A stretch of DNA of 46,456 nt from an uncultured Anaerolineae bacterium (GTDB lineage Bacteria > Chloroflexota > Anaerolineae > Aggregatilineales > UBA2796). Position numbers and translations under genes: made by a program. Below are positions 22,973 through 31,030 of this stretch, in pieces. The stretch spans positions 1-46,456 of the forward strand of contig CALKXH010000069.1 of assembly GCA_938005675.1 (NCBI GenBank), written 5' to 3'. The stretch's first letter is position 1. Each line of letters starts with the position of its first letter. The notes beneath the pieces were generated by a model. It made no database searches. It was not told the DNA's origin and saw only the letters and a program-made list of their open reading frames with translations.

Positions 22973-25597
22973 ATGCCTAAAAACGTTCAGGAGATGCCCA
23001 AAACCTTCGATTATCACGAGGCAGAGCCGCGCCTCTACCGCTACTGGGAGCAGAACGGCTGGTTCAAGCCCGAATGCGCCCCGCCCGACGCCAAGCCATT
23101 CGTGATCGCCATCCCGCCGCCCAACGTCACCGGCGAGCTGCATCTCGGACACGCCATGTTCGTCAGCGTGGAAGACCTGATGATCCGCTACGAACGGATG
23201 CGCGGCAAGGCTGCCCTGTGGATTCCCGGCACTGATCACGCTGGCATCGCCACGCAGCTGATGGTCGAGCGCCTGCTGCAGGAGGAAGGCACCAGCCGCG
23301 AGGCAATCGGGCGCGAGGCATTCCTTGAGCGCGCGTGGCAATGGAAAGAGAAATACGGCGGCACCATCGTCCAGCAGCTGCGCTTGCTGGGCGCCTCCTG
23401 CGATTGGGATCGGGAGCGCTTCACGCTGGACGAGTCGCTCTCGCGCGCCGTGCGCGAGGCGTTCGTGCGGCTGTGGGAGCAGGGCTTGATCTATCGCGGC
23501 AAGCGCCTGATCAACTGGTCGCCCGGCTTGCAGACCGCCGTCAGCGACCTTGAAGTGGAGTACGAAGAAGAGCCCGCCACGCTCTATCACTTCAAATATC
23601 CCGTTGAGGGCGGCGGCTTCATCCCCGTGGCAACCACCCGCCCTGAGACCATCCTCGGCGATACGGCGGTGGCAGTCCATCCTGAAGATGAGCGCTATCA
23701 GCCCTTCATCGGCAAGACCGCCTACGTGCCGATCCTCAACCGCCCGATCCCGATCATCGCCGATGAATACGTCGACCGCGCCTTCGGCACAGGCGCGCTC
23801 AAAGTCACGCCCGCCCACGACTTCAGCGACTACGAGATCGCTCAACGTCACAACTTGCCGCTCCTCAACATCCTGAACAAAGATGCCACGCTCAACGCCG
23901 AGGCGGGTCCTTATCAGGGCTTGGATCGCTTCGTGGCGCGCGAGCGGCTCTGGGCGGATATGAGCGCGGCGGGCTTGACGATCAAGACTGAGCCGTACGT
24001 GCGCGTCACCCCGCGCGCCGCGCGCGGCGGCGAGATCATCGAGCCGCTGCTGAGCGAGCAGTGGTTCGTGCGCATGGCGCCGCTGGCAGAGCGCGCCATC
24101 GCCGCCGTGCGCAGCGGACAGATCACGATCGTGCCAGAGCGCTTCGAGAAAATCTACTTCAACTGGCTGGAGAACATCAAGGATTGGTGCATCAGCCGCC
24201 AACTCTGGTGGGGACATCGCATCCCCGTCTGGTACGACGCGCAAGGCAACTTCTACGTCTCGCGCGAGGACTTGACCGATCCGAACCTGACTCAAGACCC
24301 CGACGTGCTGGATACGTGGTTCAGCAGCGGCTTGTGGCCCTTCAGCACGCTCGGCTGGCCCGATAACACGCCCGACTTCCAGCGCTTCTACCCGACCGAC
24401 GTCCTTGAAACCGGCTACGACATCCTGTTCTTCTGGGTGGCGCGCATGATCATGCTGGGCGTCTGGTTCACCGAGAAGCCGCCCTTCCACACGGTCTACT
24501 TGCACGGCTTGGTGCGCGATGAACACGGCGAGAAGATGAGCAAGACCAAAGGCAACGTCATCGATCCGCGCGACGCCATGCGCACATACAGCACCGATGC
24601 CCTGCGCTTCACCCTGCTGACCGGCGGCACGCCCGGCAACGATCTGAACCTAGGCGAGCGCCAGATCGAGTACGGGCGCAACTTCGGCAACAAGCTCTGG
24701 CAGATCGCGCGCTTCGTGCTGACCAACCTCGGCGAGGGCTATGCGCCGCAACCTTTGCCCGCCCCGCAGACGCTCGATCTGCCCAGCCGCTGGATTCTCA
24801 GCCGCCTGAACAAGCTGATCGGCAATGTGCAGCGCCTCTTCGATAACTACCTCTATGGCGAGGCGGGTCGGCAAATCCGCGATTTCCTGTGGGATGAATT
24901 CGCCGATTGGTACGTTGAGAGCAGCAAGAACGCCCTCTACGGCGCCGCCTCCGATGCCAAAGCGCAGACGCGCGCCGTCCTGCTGCACGTTTTGGAGAGC
25001 GTCTTGCGGCTGCTGCATCCGTACATGCCCTACATCACTGAGGAAATTTGGAGCTACCTGCCCGATAAGCAGCCCGATCAGCCGCTGATCCTCGCCCGCT
25101 GGCCCGAGTCGGACGCGCGCTACATCGATGAGAGCGCCGAAGGGCAGATGGACCTCCTGCGCGACCTGATCGTCAAGGTGCGCAACGTGCGCGCCGAGTA
25201 CAAGGTCGAGCCTGCCAAGCGCCTGAGCGCGCTCGTTGAGGGCGGCGCCTTCACCCCGCTCTTGCTGGCTCACACGGAGCTGTTCGCGCGCCTGTGCAAC
25301 GTCGAGCGCCTTGAGCCGCTCAGCGGCGGCGCGCCTGAGCAAGCCGCCGCCGTGGTCAGCGGCGAGGTGACGCTCTACTTGCCGTTGGCGGGCATGGTCG
25401 ATCTCGCTGCCGAGCGCGAGCGCCTTGCCAAAGAGCTGGCAGCCCTCAGCGCACAGATCGAGAAGACCGAGAAGATGCTGGCGAACGAGCAATTCGTCAG
25501 CCGCGCCAAGCCGGAGGTCGTGGCGAAGGAGCGCGCCAAGCTCGCTGAGCTGCAGCAGGCGCGCGCCGCCCTTCAGGAGCGCCTCGCCGCCCTGTGA
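22973..25597 (+). CDS. valS: Valyl-tRNA synthetase
   Basis: An 874-residue class I synthetase charging tRNA-Val. The ATG at 22973 has AGGAGG 11 bases upstream; the GTG at 22964 is too close to it. Motifs: PPPNVTGELHLGHAMF (HIGH box near residue 56), the CP1 editing domain (about 190-370, TTRPETILGDTAVAVHPED), the KMSKTKGNVIDPRD loop near residue 520, the anticodon-binding helical domain and a C-terminal coiled coil (LAAERERLAKELAALSAQIE) that binds the tRNA elbow. The editing domain hydrolyses mischarged Thr-tRNA-Val. Control by the upstream T-box is supported by sequence. An unusual open frame continues in phase after the TGA stop (next entry). Confidence 0.96.
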   Translation: MPKNVQEMPKTFDYHEAEPRLYRYWEQNGWFKPECAPPDAKPFVIAIPPPNVTGELHLGHAMFVSVEDLMIRYERMRGKAALWIPGTDHAGIATQLMVERLLQEEGTSREAIGREAFLERAWQWKEKYGGTIVQQLRLLGASCDWDRERFTLDESLSRAVREAFVRLWEQGLIYRGKRLINWSPGLQTAVSDLEVEYEEEPATLYHFKYPVEGGGFIPVATTRPETILGDTAVAVHPEDERYQPFIGKTAYVPILNRPIPIIADEYVDRAFGTGALKVTPAHDFSDYEIAQRHNLPLLNILNKDATLNAEAGPYQGLDRFVARERLWADMSAAGLTIKTEPYVRVTPRAARGGEIIEPLLSEQWFVRMAPLAERAIAAVRSGQITIVPERFEKIYFNWLENIKDWCISRQLWWGHRIPVWYDAQGNFYVSREDLTDPNLTQDPDVLDTWFSSGLWPFSTLGWPDNTPDFQRFYPTDVLETGYDILFFWVARMIMLGVWFTEKPPFHTVYLHGLVRDEHGEKMSKTKGNVIDPRDAMRTYSTDALRFTLLTGGTPGNDLNLGERQIEYGRNFGNKLWQIARFVLTNLGEGYAPQPLPAPQTLDLPSRWILSRLNKLIGNVQRLFDNYLYGEAGRQIRDFLWDEFADWYVESSKNALYGAASDAKAQTRAVLLHVLESVLRLLHPYMPYITEEIWSYLPDKQPDQPLILARWPESDARYIDESAEGQMDLLRDLIVKVRNVRAEYKVEPAKRLSALVEGGAFTPLLLAHTELFARLCNVERLEPLSGGAPEQAAAVVSGEVTLYLPLAGMVDLAAERERLAKELAALSAQIEKTEKMLANEQFVSRAKPEVVAKERAKLAELQQARAALQERLAAL

Positions 25598-25612
25598 GAC
25601 CTCTCTGGTGCG

Positions 25613-26062
25613 CTGCCCACGCGCGCGCCCTTCAACTTCCTGCCCGCGGCGCTGGAGCTGTACGCCCGCGAAGGACTGCGCGAGGCGTTCGCCTTCGCCA
25701 GCGCCGAAGGCGAGGAAGTGCGCATCGCCCTGCCTCAGCTCAGCAGCACGGAGGATTACCGCGTGCTCATTCGCGCCCTCGATGGCACGAGCGGCGCCTT
25801 CAACCCGTATGCCAGCGGCTCAGTGCACGGCTTGACGGTCTTCAAGACGGTGCGGCGCTGCTTCGTGCACAACGCGCCCAGCAATGAAGCGACTTACTTC
25901 ACCGAGTTCTTCAGCGTGGATTACGAAGCCTTCGCGCGCACGGCTGATGCGCAGTGGGTGCGCTTGCGCGACCGCGAGACGCGGCGCTACGGCTGGGTCT
26001 GGATACGCCAAATCGAGTTCACCTACGGCGATGTGGGCAAATTGCCCATCGAGCAGCCCTAG
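25613..26062 (+). CDS. SH3-like small protein immediately after valS, start codon uncertain
   Basis: The frame is the same as valS and is open from directly after the valS TGA. Its codons show coding-type high third-position GC right from that point, yet no ATG, GTG or TTG occurs until the GTG at 25718. CTG at 25613 is given as a provisional start (149 residues); GTG at 25718 would leave 114. The protein begins with a helix (FNFLPAALELYAREGLREAF) and then beta strands with a C-terminal segment (HGLTVFKTVRRCFVHNAPSN, ADAQWVRLRDRETRRYGWVW) like the SH3b-type folds common in this lineage. There is no signal peptide, so it is probably cytoplasmic. Possible explanations: CTG initiation, translational coupling or read-through of the TGA. 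It overlaps the convergent molybdopterin gene by four bases. Confidence 0.55.
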   Translation: MPTRAPFNFLPAALELYAREGLREAFAFASAEGEEVRIALPQLSSTEDYRVLIRALDGTSGAFNPYASGSVHGLTVFKTVRRCFVHNAPSNEATYFTEFFSVDYEAFARTADAQWVRLRDRETRRYGWVWIRQIEFTYGDVGKLPIEQP

Positions 26063-27138
26063 TCAGTGTGCAGGCGCAGGCTGACGGCGTGGATGGCGTC
26101 CGTGCCGTCGGGGAAGGGCGCGCCGATCAGGCTGTTGGAGAGCAAACTCTGCACGAAGCCGCTTGAGTCGGTGGCGCGCACCGCCAAGCGGTACAAGCCG
26201 ACCTCCGGCGGCGTCCACAGGTAGCGCCACCACGTCCAGGCGAGGGGGCTGGGCGGCGCGATCAGCTGGGCGGCGCGCCACGCGGTCGGCTGCCGCCCTG
26301 AGTCGGCGCGCTCGGCGCTCACCTCAACGCTCACGATAGCCCGCTCGCCGCCGAAGGCGTAGCCTTCCAGCAAAATCGGGGCGGCGAAGGGCAGTTTGTT
26401 GGTGGCGGGCTGCCGAAAGGCGCTGTTGGTCTTGACCGCCGCCACGTTCGACCAGCCGCGCGCCGAATTCTCCCAGTAGCCCAGCCGATCCTCAGCGGCG
26501 AGCGTGATGCGCGTGAGCCACTTCGGTTGTTTCTGTCCGTACAGACCGGGGATGAGGATGCGCAGCGGAAAGCCATGGCGCGGCGGCAACGCCTCGCCGT
26601 TGGCGCCTGTGATCAGCAGGACGTCGGGCTGGGTGAGCCAATCGAGCGCCACAGAGGTGGTGTAGCCATCGGCTGCCTCAAAGAGGGCGTAGCGCGCGCT
26701 GGGCAGGGGCTTGGCGCGGGCCAAAAAAGGCGCCAATGGCACGCCCTGCCAGTCCAGCGTGCCGATCAAGCCGCCGCCGACCGGGTTGCTGATGCATTGC
26801 AAGGTGCGCAGCGCGCTCTGCTGCGGCGCGGCGCGCAGCTCAGCCAGATCGATCTGCAGCGGCTCTGCCACCAAGCCGTCAATGCGGAGCGTCCAGCGCT
26901 CAGTCTCGCGCAGGGCGGGCGTGCCGCGAAAAGATTTCTCGTACAGGCGCGCGAGCGGCGTGATCGGGACGCTCTGTGGCAGGGGCGGCACGGTCGCGGC
27001 GAGCGGGGCGGCGCGAGGCGGCGTCTCAGTGGGCGGAGGCGCCATGCCGCGCCGATAGGCGGTCGGGGCGGCGCGCTCAGGGCGGCAAGCCGCCACTAGG
27101 AGCGCGGCGAGCAAGAAACGACGGCGCGACCAGCTCAT
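26059..27138 (-). CDS. Tat-exported molybdopterin oxidoreductase lipoprotein (sulfite oxidase family)
   Basis: A 359-residue protein. The N-terminus SRRRFLLAALLVAAC combines a twin-arginine motif (S4-L10) with a lipobox ending in C18, so it should be exported folded and lipid-anchored. After a Pro-rich spacer (20-60) comes the Moco-binding fold: LRIDGLVAEPLQIDLAELR, C115 in RTLQCISNPVGGG (the molybdenum thiolate ligand), DWQGVPLAPFL, and HGFPLRILIPGLYGQKQPKW. The C-terminal 110 residues resemble the Mo-co dimerisation Ig-like domain (VSVEVSAERADSGRQP, TPPEVGLYRLAVRATDSSG). Family members oxidise sulfite or reduce sulfoxides and oxidised methionine. Substrate unknown; no cytochrome partner is adjacent. 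Its ATG overlaps the upstream gene's stop (ATGA), so it is coupled to the 27135-28178 protein. Confidence 0.85.
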   Translation of the reverse strand: MSWSRRRFLLAALLVAACRPERAAPTAYRRGMAPPPTETPPRAAPLAATVPPLPQSVPITPLARLYEKSFRGTPALRETERWTLRIDGLVAEPLQIDLAELRAAPQQSALRTLQCISNPVGGGLIGTLDWQGVPLAPFLARAKPLPSARYALFEAADGYTTSVALDWLTQPDVLLITGANGEALPPRHGFPLRILIPGLYGQKQPKWLTRITLAAEDRLGYWENSARGWSNVAAVKTNSAFRQPATNKLPFAAPILLEGYAFGGERAIVSVEVSAERADSGRQPTAWRAAQLIAPPSPLAWTWWRYLWTPPEVGLYRLAVRATDSSGFVQSLLSNSLIGAPFPDGTDAIHAVSLRLHTD

Positions 27139-28178
27139 CGCAGCGTTCCGAGATAGCTCTCGGCTGAGACGCGAACGATGGCGCCATCGGCGAGGGCGAT
27201 TTTGAAGGTGCCGAAGTCGTTCAGGCTGAGCAGCAGGGCGCTATCGCCGCGCGCCGTGATCGCCGACGGTCGCAACGGCTCTGGGAGGCTCTCGCTGAGC
27301 AGGCGGGCTTCGCGGGCGGTGAAATCGGCGAGGGCGAGCGCCGAGCGCGTGCGTCCGCTGCTGCGGCTGAGCCTGAAGAGCGCCTTTTTGCCGTCGGGCG
27401 CAAAGACGGGATAGTGCGGGCGCTCGTAGCCGCGCAGAGCGCCAATCGGCTGCTCGATCAGCCCGTTCAGCTCGATCAGGCTGACCGTTATCCCGTCCTC
27501 AGCGGTAGCGAGGCGCAGGGCGCGCCGCGCATCCGACGAGAACGCCATCAGGCAGGGGCAAGCGGGCGAGTCGGGCAAGGCGAGCGCCTCGCCGCTCTCG
27601 ACGTGCAAACGCAGGACGCTCTCGACGGGCAGGTCGAGGACGGGCGGCAATGCCTCGAAGAGGTCGACTCGGCGCGTGTAGAAGACGTACGCGCCATCCT
27701 CGCTGACCGCCAACGGCAAGACGCCCAATCCGCGCGTGGAGGTGGTGTGCAGCGCCATGCGATTCTCGCCGATCAAGCCCTCCACCACGAACAGATCGCT
27801 GATCGTGCCGCGCTCGGTGCGCATGGTGAACGCCCAAGCCAGCCACTTGCCGTTGGCGGAGGCGACCCAATGCGTGACGAGCTGATCGTTGGAGCGCGGG
27901 ATGTACGGATGCAAGACGATATCGCCGTTGGGCAGCGCCACCAGCGGATCCGCCGTATCCGCCGCGCGGAACAGCACGCCATCCCCGATCAGCGTGTGCC
28001 TATCGCCATTGATGCTCACCGACGTGCCGAGCGCCGTGCGCACATCCACAAAGGTGAGGCTCTGCCCGCGCAAGAAGACGTCGTAGCGCGACGAATCGGG
28101 CGCGGCGTTAGCGAGCGAGCCGCTCAGCGCGCTCAGACACAAGCTGATGAGTATAATCAAGCGGCGTAAACGCCTCAT
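27135..28178 (-). CDS. Exported beta-propeller-like protein, unknown function
   Basis: A 347-residue protein starting at the ATG at 28178 (MRRLRRLIILISLCLSALSG), which gives a clean signal peptide; the longer frame to 28379 crosses the divergent gene and is rejected. The mature part is a series of short beta-strand repeats like WD40/TolB propellers (SANGKWLAWAFTM, SEDGAYVFYTRRV, SSDARRALRLATA, APDGKKALFRLSR). Cysteines in SPACPCLM could make a disulfide or bind a metal. It overlaps the molybdopterin gene by four bases and is probably a periplasmic or surface companion to it. No known family was recognised. Confidence 0.65.
   Translation of the reverse strand: MRRLRRLIILISLCLSALSGSLANAAPDSSRYDVFLRGQSLTFVDVRTALGTSVSINGDRHTLIGDGVLFRAADTADPLVALPNGDIVLHPYIPRSNDQLVTHWVASANGKWLAWAFTMRTERGTISDLFVVEGLIGENRMALHTTSTRGLGVLPLAVSEDGAYVFYTRRVDLFEALPPVLDLPVESVLRLHVESGEALALPDSPACPCLMAFSSDARRALRLATAEDGITVSLIELNGLIEQPIGALRGYERPHYPVFAPDGKKALFRLSRSSGRTRSALALADFTAREARLLSESLPEPLRPSAITARGDSALLLSLNDFGTFKIALADGAIVRVSAESYLGTLR
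28152..28157 (+). promoter_or_regulatory. -10 element for the 28222 lipoprotein gene, inside the divergent gene
   Basis: A perfect TATAAT, 64 bases before the plus-strand ATG and inside the start region of the minus-strand gene. No good -35 is seen. Confidence 0.45.
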
Positions 28179-28221
28179 CGCCTCGCTCACCGACTCACTC
28201 AGATTGCGAAAGGACGTCTTT

Positions 28222-28584
28222 ATGATTGTAGCACGCTCAAGCAAGTGGCTGATAGCCCTCGCGCTGCTGATCAGCCTGTGGCTGAGCGCCTGCGACCTGC
28301 TGCCTGAGCGCTTCTTCGCGCCGCCCACGCCCACCGACGCCCCGCCCGACGTCCCCTTGCAAGCTTGGACGCTGCGCAACGGCTACTTCTGGTCACAGCC
28401 CGACGTCTTTTCGGGCGTTCTGAACGGAGTCGCGCCGCCCAACACCGAGTTAGCCATCCTGTTCGGTCCGAGCGAGGGCTACGTCGAGTCAGGCGTTCGG
28501 GGCGACTTTTACCTCGTCCGCGCCGTAGGCGCGCCCCTTTCGGGCTGGATTCGAGCGAGCGAGATCACTTTCCGTCGCCCGTGA
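28222..28584 (+). CDS. Small SH3-like lipoprotein
   Basis: A 120-residue protein. The ATG at 28222 has AAAGGA seven bases upstream and yields a lipoprotein signal peptide (WLIALALLISLWLSAC, lipobox LSAC); the frame to 28147 is rejected. After a Pro/Thr linker (PPTPTDAPPDVP) the domain reads GYFWSQPDVFSGVLNGVAPP, then FGPSEGYVE and GAPLSGWIRASEITF, the pattern of a bacterial SH3 (SH3b) domain. Such lipoproteins are common envelope proteins in Chloroflexota; the ligand is unknown. The last 96 bases overlap the 3' end of the convergent ABC permease gene. Confidence 0.7.
   Translation: MIVARSSKWLIALALLISLWLSACDLLPERFFAPPTPTDAPPDVPLQAWTLRNGYFWSQPDVFSGVLNGVAPPNTELAILFGPSEGYVESGVRGDFYLVRAVGAPLSGWIRASEITFRRP
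28225..28230 (-). promoter_or_regulatory. Extended -10 for the 28178 propeller gene, inside the divergent gene
   Basis: Minus strand TGC-TACAAT, an extended -10. It sits within the first codons of the plus-strand lipoprotein gene, so the two predicted transcripts would be complementary over about 55 bases at their 5' ends. Confidence 0.45.
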
Positions 28585-29526
28585 CGGCTCAGCCTCGCGC
28601 CCCGCCGCCAGCGCGCCGCTCCTGCGCATCAGCCACAGCGTCAACAGGAAAGCTATCGCCGTCGCGCCGACTAGCATCAGCAAAACTCCGCCGTAAGTGC
28701 CGAGCGCCTCCACGTGCCTGCCGCGCGTCCAAGGGATGAGCGGCAAGATCAGCATGTACAGCGGCGAGGTGCCGCCATCGGCGAAGGCGAAGGGCGCGAA
28801 GCGATACCAACGGTACGAGGCAGCGCCCAGCTCGTAGCGCGTGAAGCCCGCGAAGATCGCCACCGGCGCGAAACGAATGGCGAAGGCTATCACGCCCGCC
28901 AAGCCGCCCCGTTTGAAAGCAGTGCTGGCGAAGATGCCCAGCATGGTGCAGCAAGCCGCCTCAGCCAGCGTGATGATCACAGTCAGGATCACGGCGGCGA
29001 AAGTCGCCCACGGCAACCACTCCACCGTCGGCAGGACGGGATCGTCGTAGGCGTAGCTGTAGCTGTAGCGCCGAAAGGTGAAATAGGCGAAGCGATGCAG
29101 CACCGCCATCATCAGCACGGGCAACATGGCGAGGCGCACCGTGCCAAGCGCTAGAATCCACGGGGCGGCGCGCCGCAAGGCGGCGAACCATTTGCCCAGC
29201 AGAATCTGCCGCGCGCTGATGCCAGTCAGCACGAGCGAGTCCCACGTTTGCGCCACGTGCTCGCGGCTGACCGTATTGGCGCCCGCGATGATGCAGCGCA
29301 CCGCCACCAGCGCGTGAACAACCCAGATCGAGACTAAGGCGAAATCGCGGCTGTGGCGGAAGGCGATGACAGGATCGCTCAGGCTCAGCGGCACGCCGAT
29401 CAGAATCGCCAAGAGGAACAGGGGCGGCACGATTTTGCCAAGTAGCGTGCGGCGCGGCGCGGCGCGCTGCTGATGGGTGATCTCCTGCCAGAAGACGGGG
29501 TTAGACTTGCGGGAGAGGGCAGTCAT
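28489..29526 (-). CDS. ABC-2-like transporter permease
   Basis: A 345-residue permease with six or so helices: about 28-48 (IVPPLFLLAILIGVPLSL), 62-82, 120-142, 170-200 (TFAAVILTVIITLAEAA), 210-232 and 285-305 (GVLLMLVGATAIAFLLTLWL). ANTVSREHVAQTWDSLVLT matches the ERE-type cytoplasmic helix of ABC-2 exporters. The ATP-binding partner is not adjacent, so this is an orphan in the window. The final 37 residues (GALAAGREAEPSRATESD on) lack structure and lie in the overlap with the convergent lipoprotein gene, which suggests the stop has drifted downstream. AAGGAGAG precedes the ATG. Confidence 0.72.
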   Translation of the reverse strand: MTALSRKSNPVFWQEITHQQRAAPRRTLLGKIVPPLFLLAILIGVPLSLSDPVIAFRHSRDFALVSIWVVHALVAVRCIIAGANTVSREHVAQTWDSLVLTGISARQILLGKWFAALRRAAPWILALGTVRLAMLPVLMMAVLHRFAYFTFRRYSYSYAYDDPVLPTVEWLPWATFAAVILTVIITLAEAACCTMLGIFASTAFKRGGLAGVIAFAIRFAPVAIFAGFTRYELGAASYRWYRFAPFAFADGGTSPLYMLILPLIPWTRGRHVEALGTYGGVLLMLVGATAIAFLLTLWLMRRSGALAAGREAEPSRATESDLARSNPARKGRAYGADEVKVAPNA

Positions 29527-29561
29527 GGCGACTCTCCTTATCTCTTGCCGACGGTTGCCCT

Positions 29562-29590
29562 ATTGGATATCAAGTCGGGCGCTCTGTCAA
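29562..29590 (-). promoter_or_regulatory. Promoter of the ABC permease gene
   Basis: Minus strand: TTGACA (29590-29585), 17 bases, TCCAAT (29567-29562; 4/6). Confidence 0.55.
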
Positions 29591-29657
29591 GCGGCTTACG
29601 CTTTGCTTGTCGCTTTATGGGCGCTTTGCCAATGTGCGATACCCCGCCGCCTGACTG

Positions 29658-29666
29658 TGCTATAAT
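29658..29666 (+). promoter_or_regulatory. Extended -10 promoter of the UDP-sugar dehydrogenase gene
   Basis: TGC followed by a perfect TATAAT at 29661-29666, 32 bases before the ATG; the -35 region (GATACC) is weak, as usual for extended -10 promoters. Confidence 0.65.
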
Positions 29667-29698
29667 CGAGCCGCTCGCAAAAAGGAGAGCAGAGCTTC

Positions 29699-31024
29699 AT
29701 GTACAAACAACAACTCCTCGAACGCATCAACAGCCGCTCGGCTGTGATCGGAATCATTGGGCTGGGCTACGTCGGCTTGCCGTTGGCGGTCGCCTTCGCT
29801 CAGGCGGGCTTCAAGGTCATCGGCATCGACCTCGATCAGCGCAAGGTTGATCGGCTCAACAACGGCGAGAGCTACATCGCCGACGTGCCGAGCGCCGACA
29901 TCGCCGAAATTCGGGCGCGCGGCACGTTCAGCGCCTCAGCCGACTACGAGTCGCTGCGCCAAGCCGATATCGTCAGCATCTGCGTGCCGACGCCCCTGCG
30001 CAAGACCAAAGACCCGGATATGTCTTTCGTGATCAGCGCGACGGAGTCGGTCGCCGCCATCAGCCACGTCGGGATGCTGGTCGTGCTGGAGAGCACCACT
30101 TATCCCGGCACCACCGAAGAGATTCTCGTGCCGCAGATGCGCCAAGTCGGCTTGCAGCCCGGCGAGGACGTCTTCGTGGCTTTCTCGCCTGAGCGCATCG
30201 ATCCGGGCAACAAGCACTACGGCGTGCGCAACACGCCCAAGGTCGTGGGCGGCTACAGCGAGGCGTGCCGCGAGGTCGCCTGTGCCTACTACGCCACCGT
30301 CGCCGAGCAGGTGGTGCCGGTCAGCTCGGCGCGCGCCGCCGAGATGGTCAAGCTGCTAGAGAACACTTTCCGCGCCGTGAACATCGGCTTGGTCAACGAG
30401 ATGGCGCTGATGTGCGACAAGCTCGGCGTGGACGTCTGGGAGGTCATCCGCGCGGCTGCCACCAAGCCGTTCGGCTTCATGTCCTTCTATCCCGGGCCGG
30501 GCATTGGCGGTCACTGCATCCCGATTGATCCACTCTATCTGAGCTGGAAGCTGAAGACGCTCAACTACACGGCGCGCTTCATCGAGCTGGCGAGCGAAGT
30601 GAACACCTCGATGCCGCGCTACGTGGTGAGCAAAGTGGCGGATGCCCTCAACGACGACGCCAAAGCCGTGCGCGGCGCGAAAATCGCTGTGCTGGGCGCT
30701 GCCTACAAGCGCGATGTGGACGATGTGCGCGAGTCGCCCGCCCTCGATATCATCCAGCTGCTGATCGAGCGCGGCGCGCAGGTCAGTTACCACGATCCGC
30801 ACGTGCCCAGCCTGCGCCTTGAGCACGACAAGCGCATGGAGAGCGTCGCGTTGAGCGCCGAGTGGCTGCAGAGCGCCGATTGCGTCGTGATCGTGACCGA
30901 TCACACCGCGTACGACTTCGCCTGGATCGCCGAACACAGCCGCCTGATCGTGGATACGCGCAACGCCACGGCGCCCGTCACGGCGAACGGACACGCCAGC
31001 CGTGCGCGCATCGTGCGCCTGTGA
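29699..31024 (+). CDS. UDP-N-acetyl-hexosamine/UDP-ManNAc-type dehydrogenase (WecC/WbpA family)
   Basis: A 441-residue nucleotide-sugar dehydrogenase. An N-terminal Rossmann fold (IGIIGLGYVGLPLAVAFAQAG) binds NAD; residues near 265-275 contain GPGIGGHCIPIDP with the catalytic C273 that forms the thiohemiacetal; the C-terminal domain (GAKIAVLGAAYKRDVDDVRE, LLIERGAQVSYHDPHVP) closes over the sugar. Two successive oxidations give a UDP-uronic acid for surface polysaccharide or glycoprotein. AAGGAG at 29682-29687 precedes the ATG. It lies alone, without glycosyltransferases or an epimerase, followed six bases later by a subtilase gene that may share the transcript. Confidence 0.88.
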   Translation: MYKQQLLERINSRSAVIGIIGLGYVGLPLAVAFAQAGFKVIGIDLDQRKVDRLNNGESYIADVPSADIAEIRARGTFSASADYESLRQADIVSICVPTPLRKTKDPDMSFVISATESVAAISHVGMLVVLESTTYPGTTEEILVPQMRQVGLQPGEDVFVAFSPERIDPGNKHYGVRNTPKVVGGYSEACREVACAYYATVAEQVVPVSSARAAEMVKLLENTFRAVNIGLVNEMALMCDKLGVDVWEVIRAAATKPFGFMSFYPGPGIGGHCIPIDPLYLSWKLKTLNYTARFIELASEVNTSMPRYVVSKVADALNDDAKAVRGAKIAVLGAAYKRDVDDVRESPALDIIQLLIERGAQVSYHDPHVPSLRLEHDKRMESVALSAEWLQSADCVVIVTDHTAYDFAWIAEHSRLIVDTRNATAPVTANGHASRARIVRL

Positions 31025-31030
31025 GCCCTT

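Noticed and set aside
22946..24526. A 526-residue open frame on the minus strand
   Set aside because: It is antisense to valS, whose motifs are complete; such frames arise from the high GC content and contain no recognisable domain.
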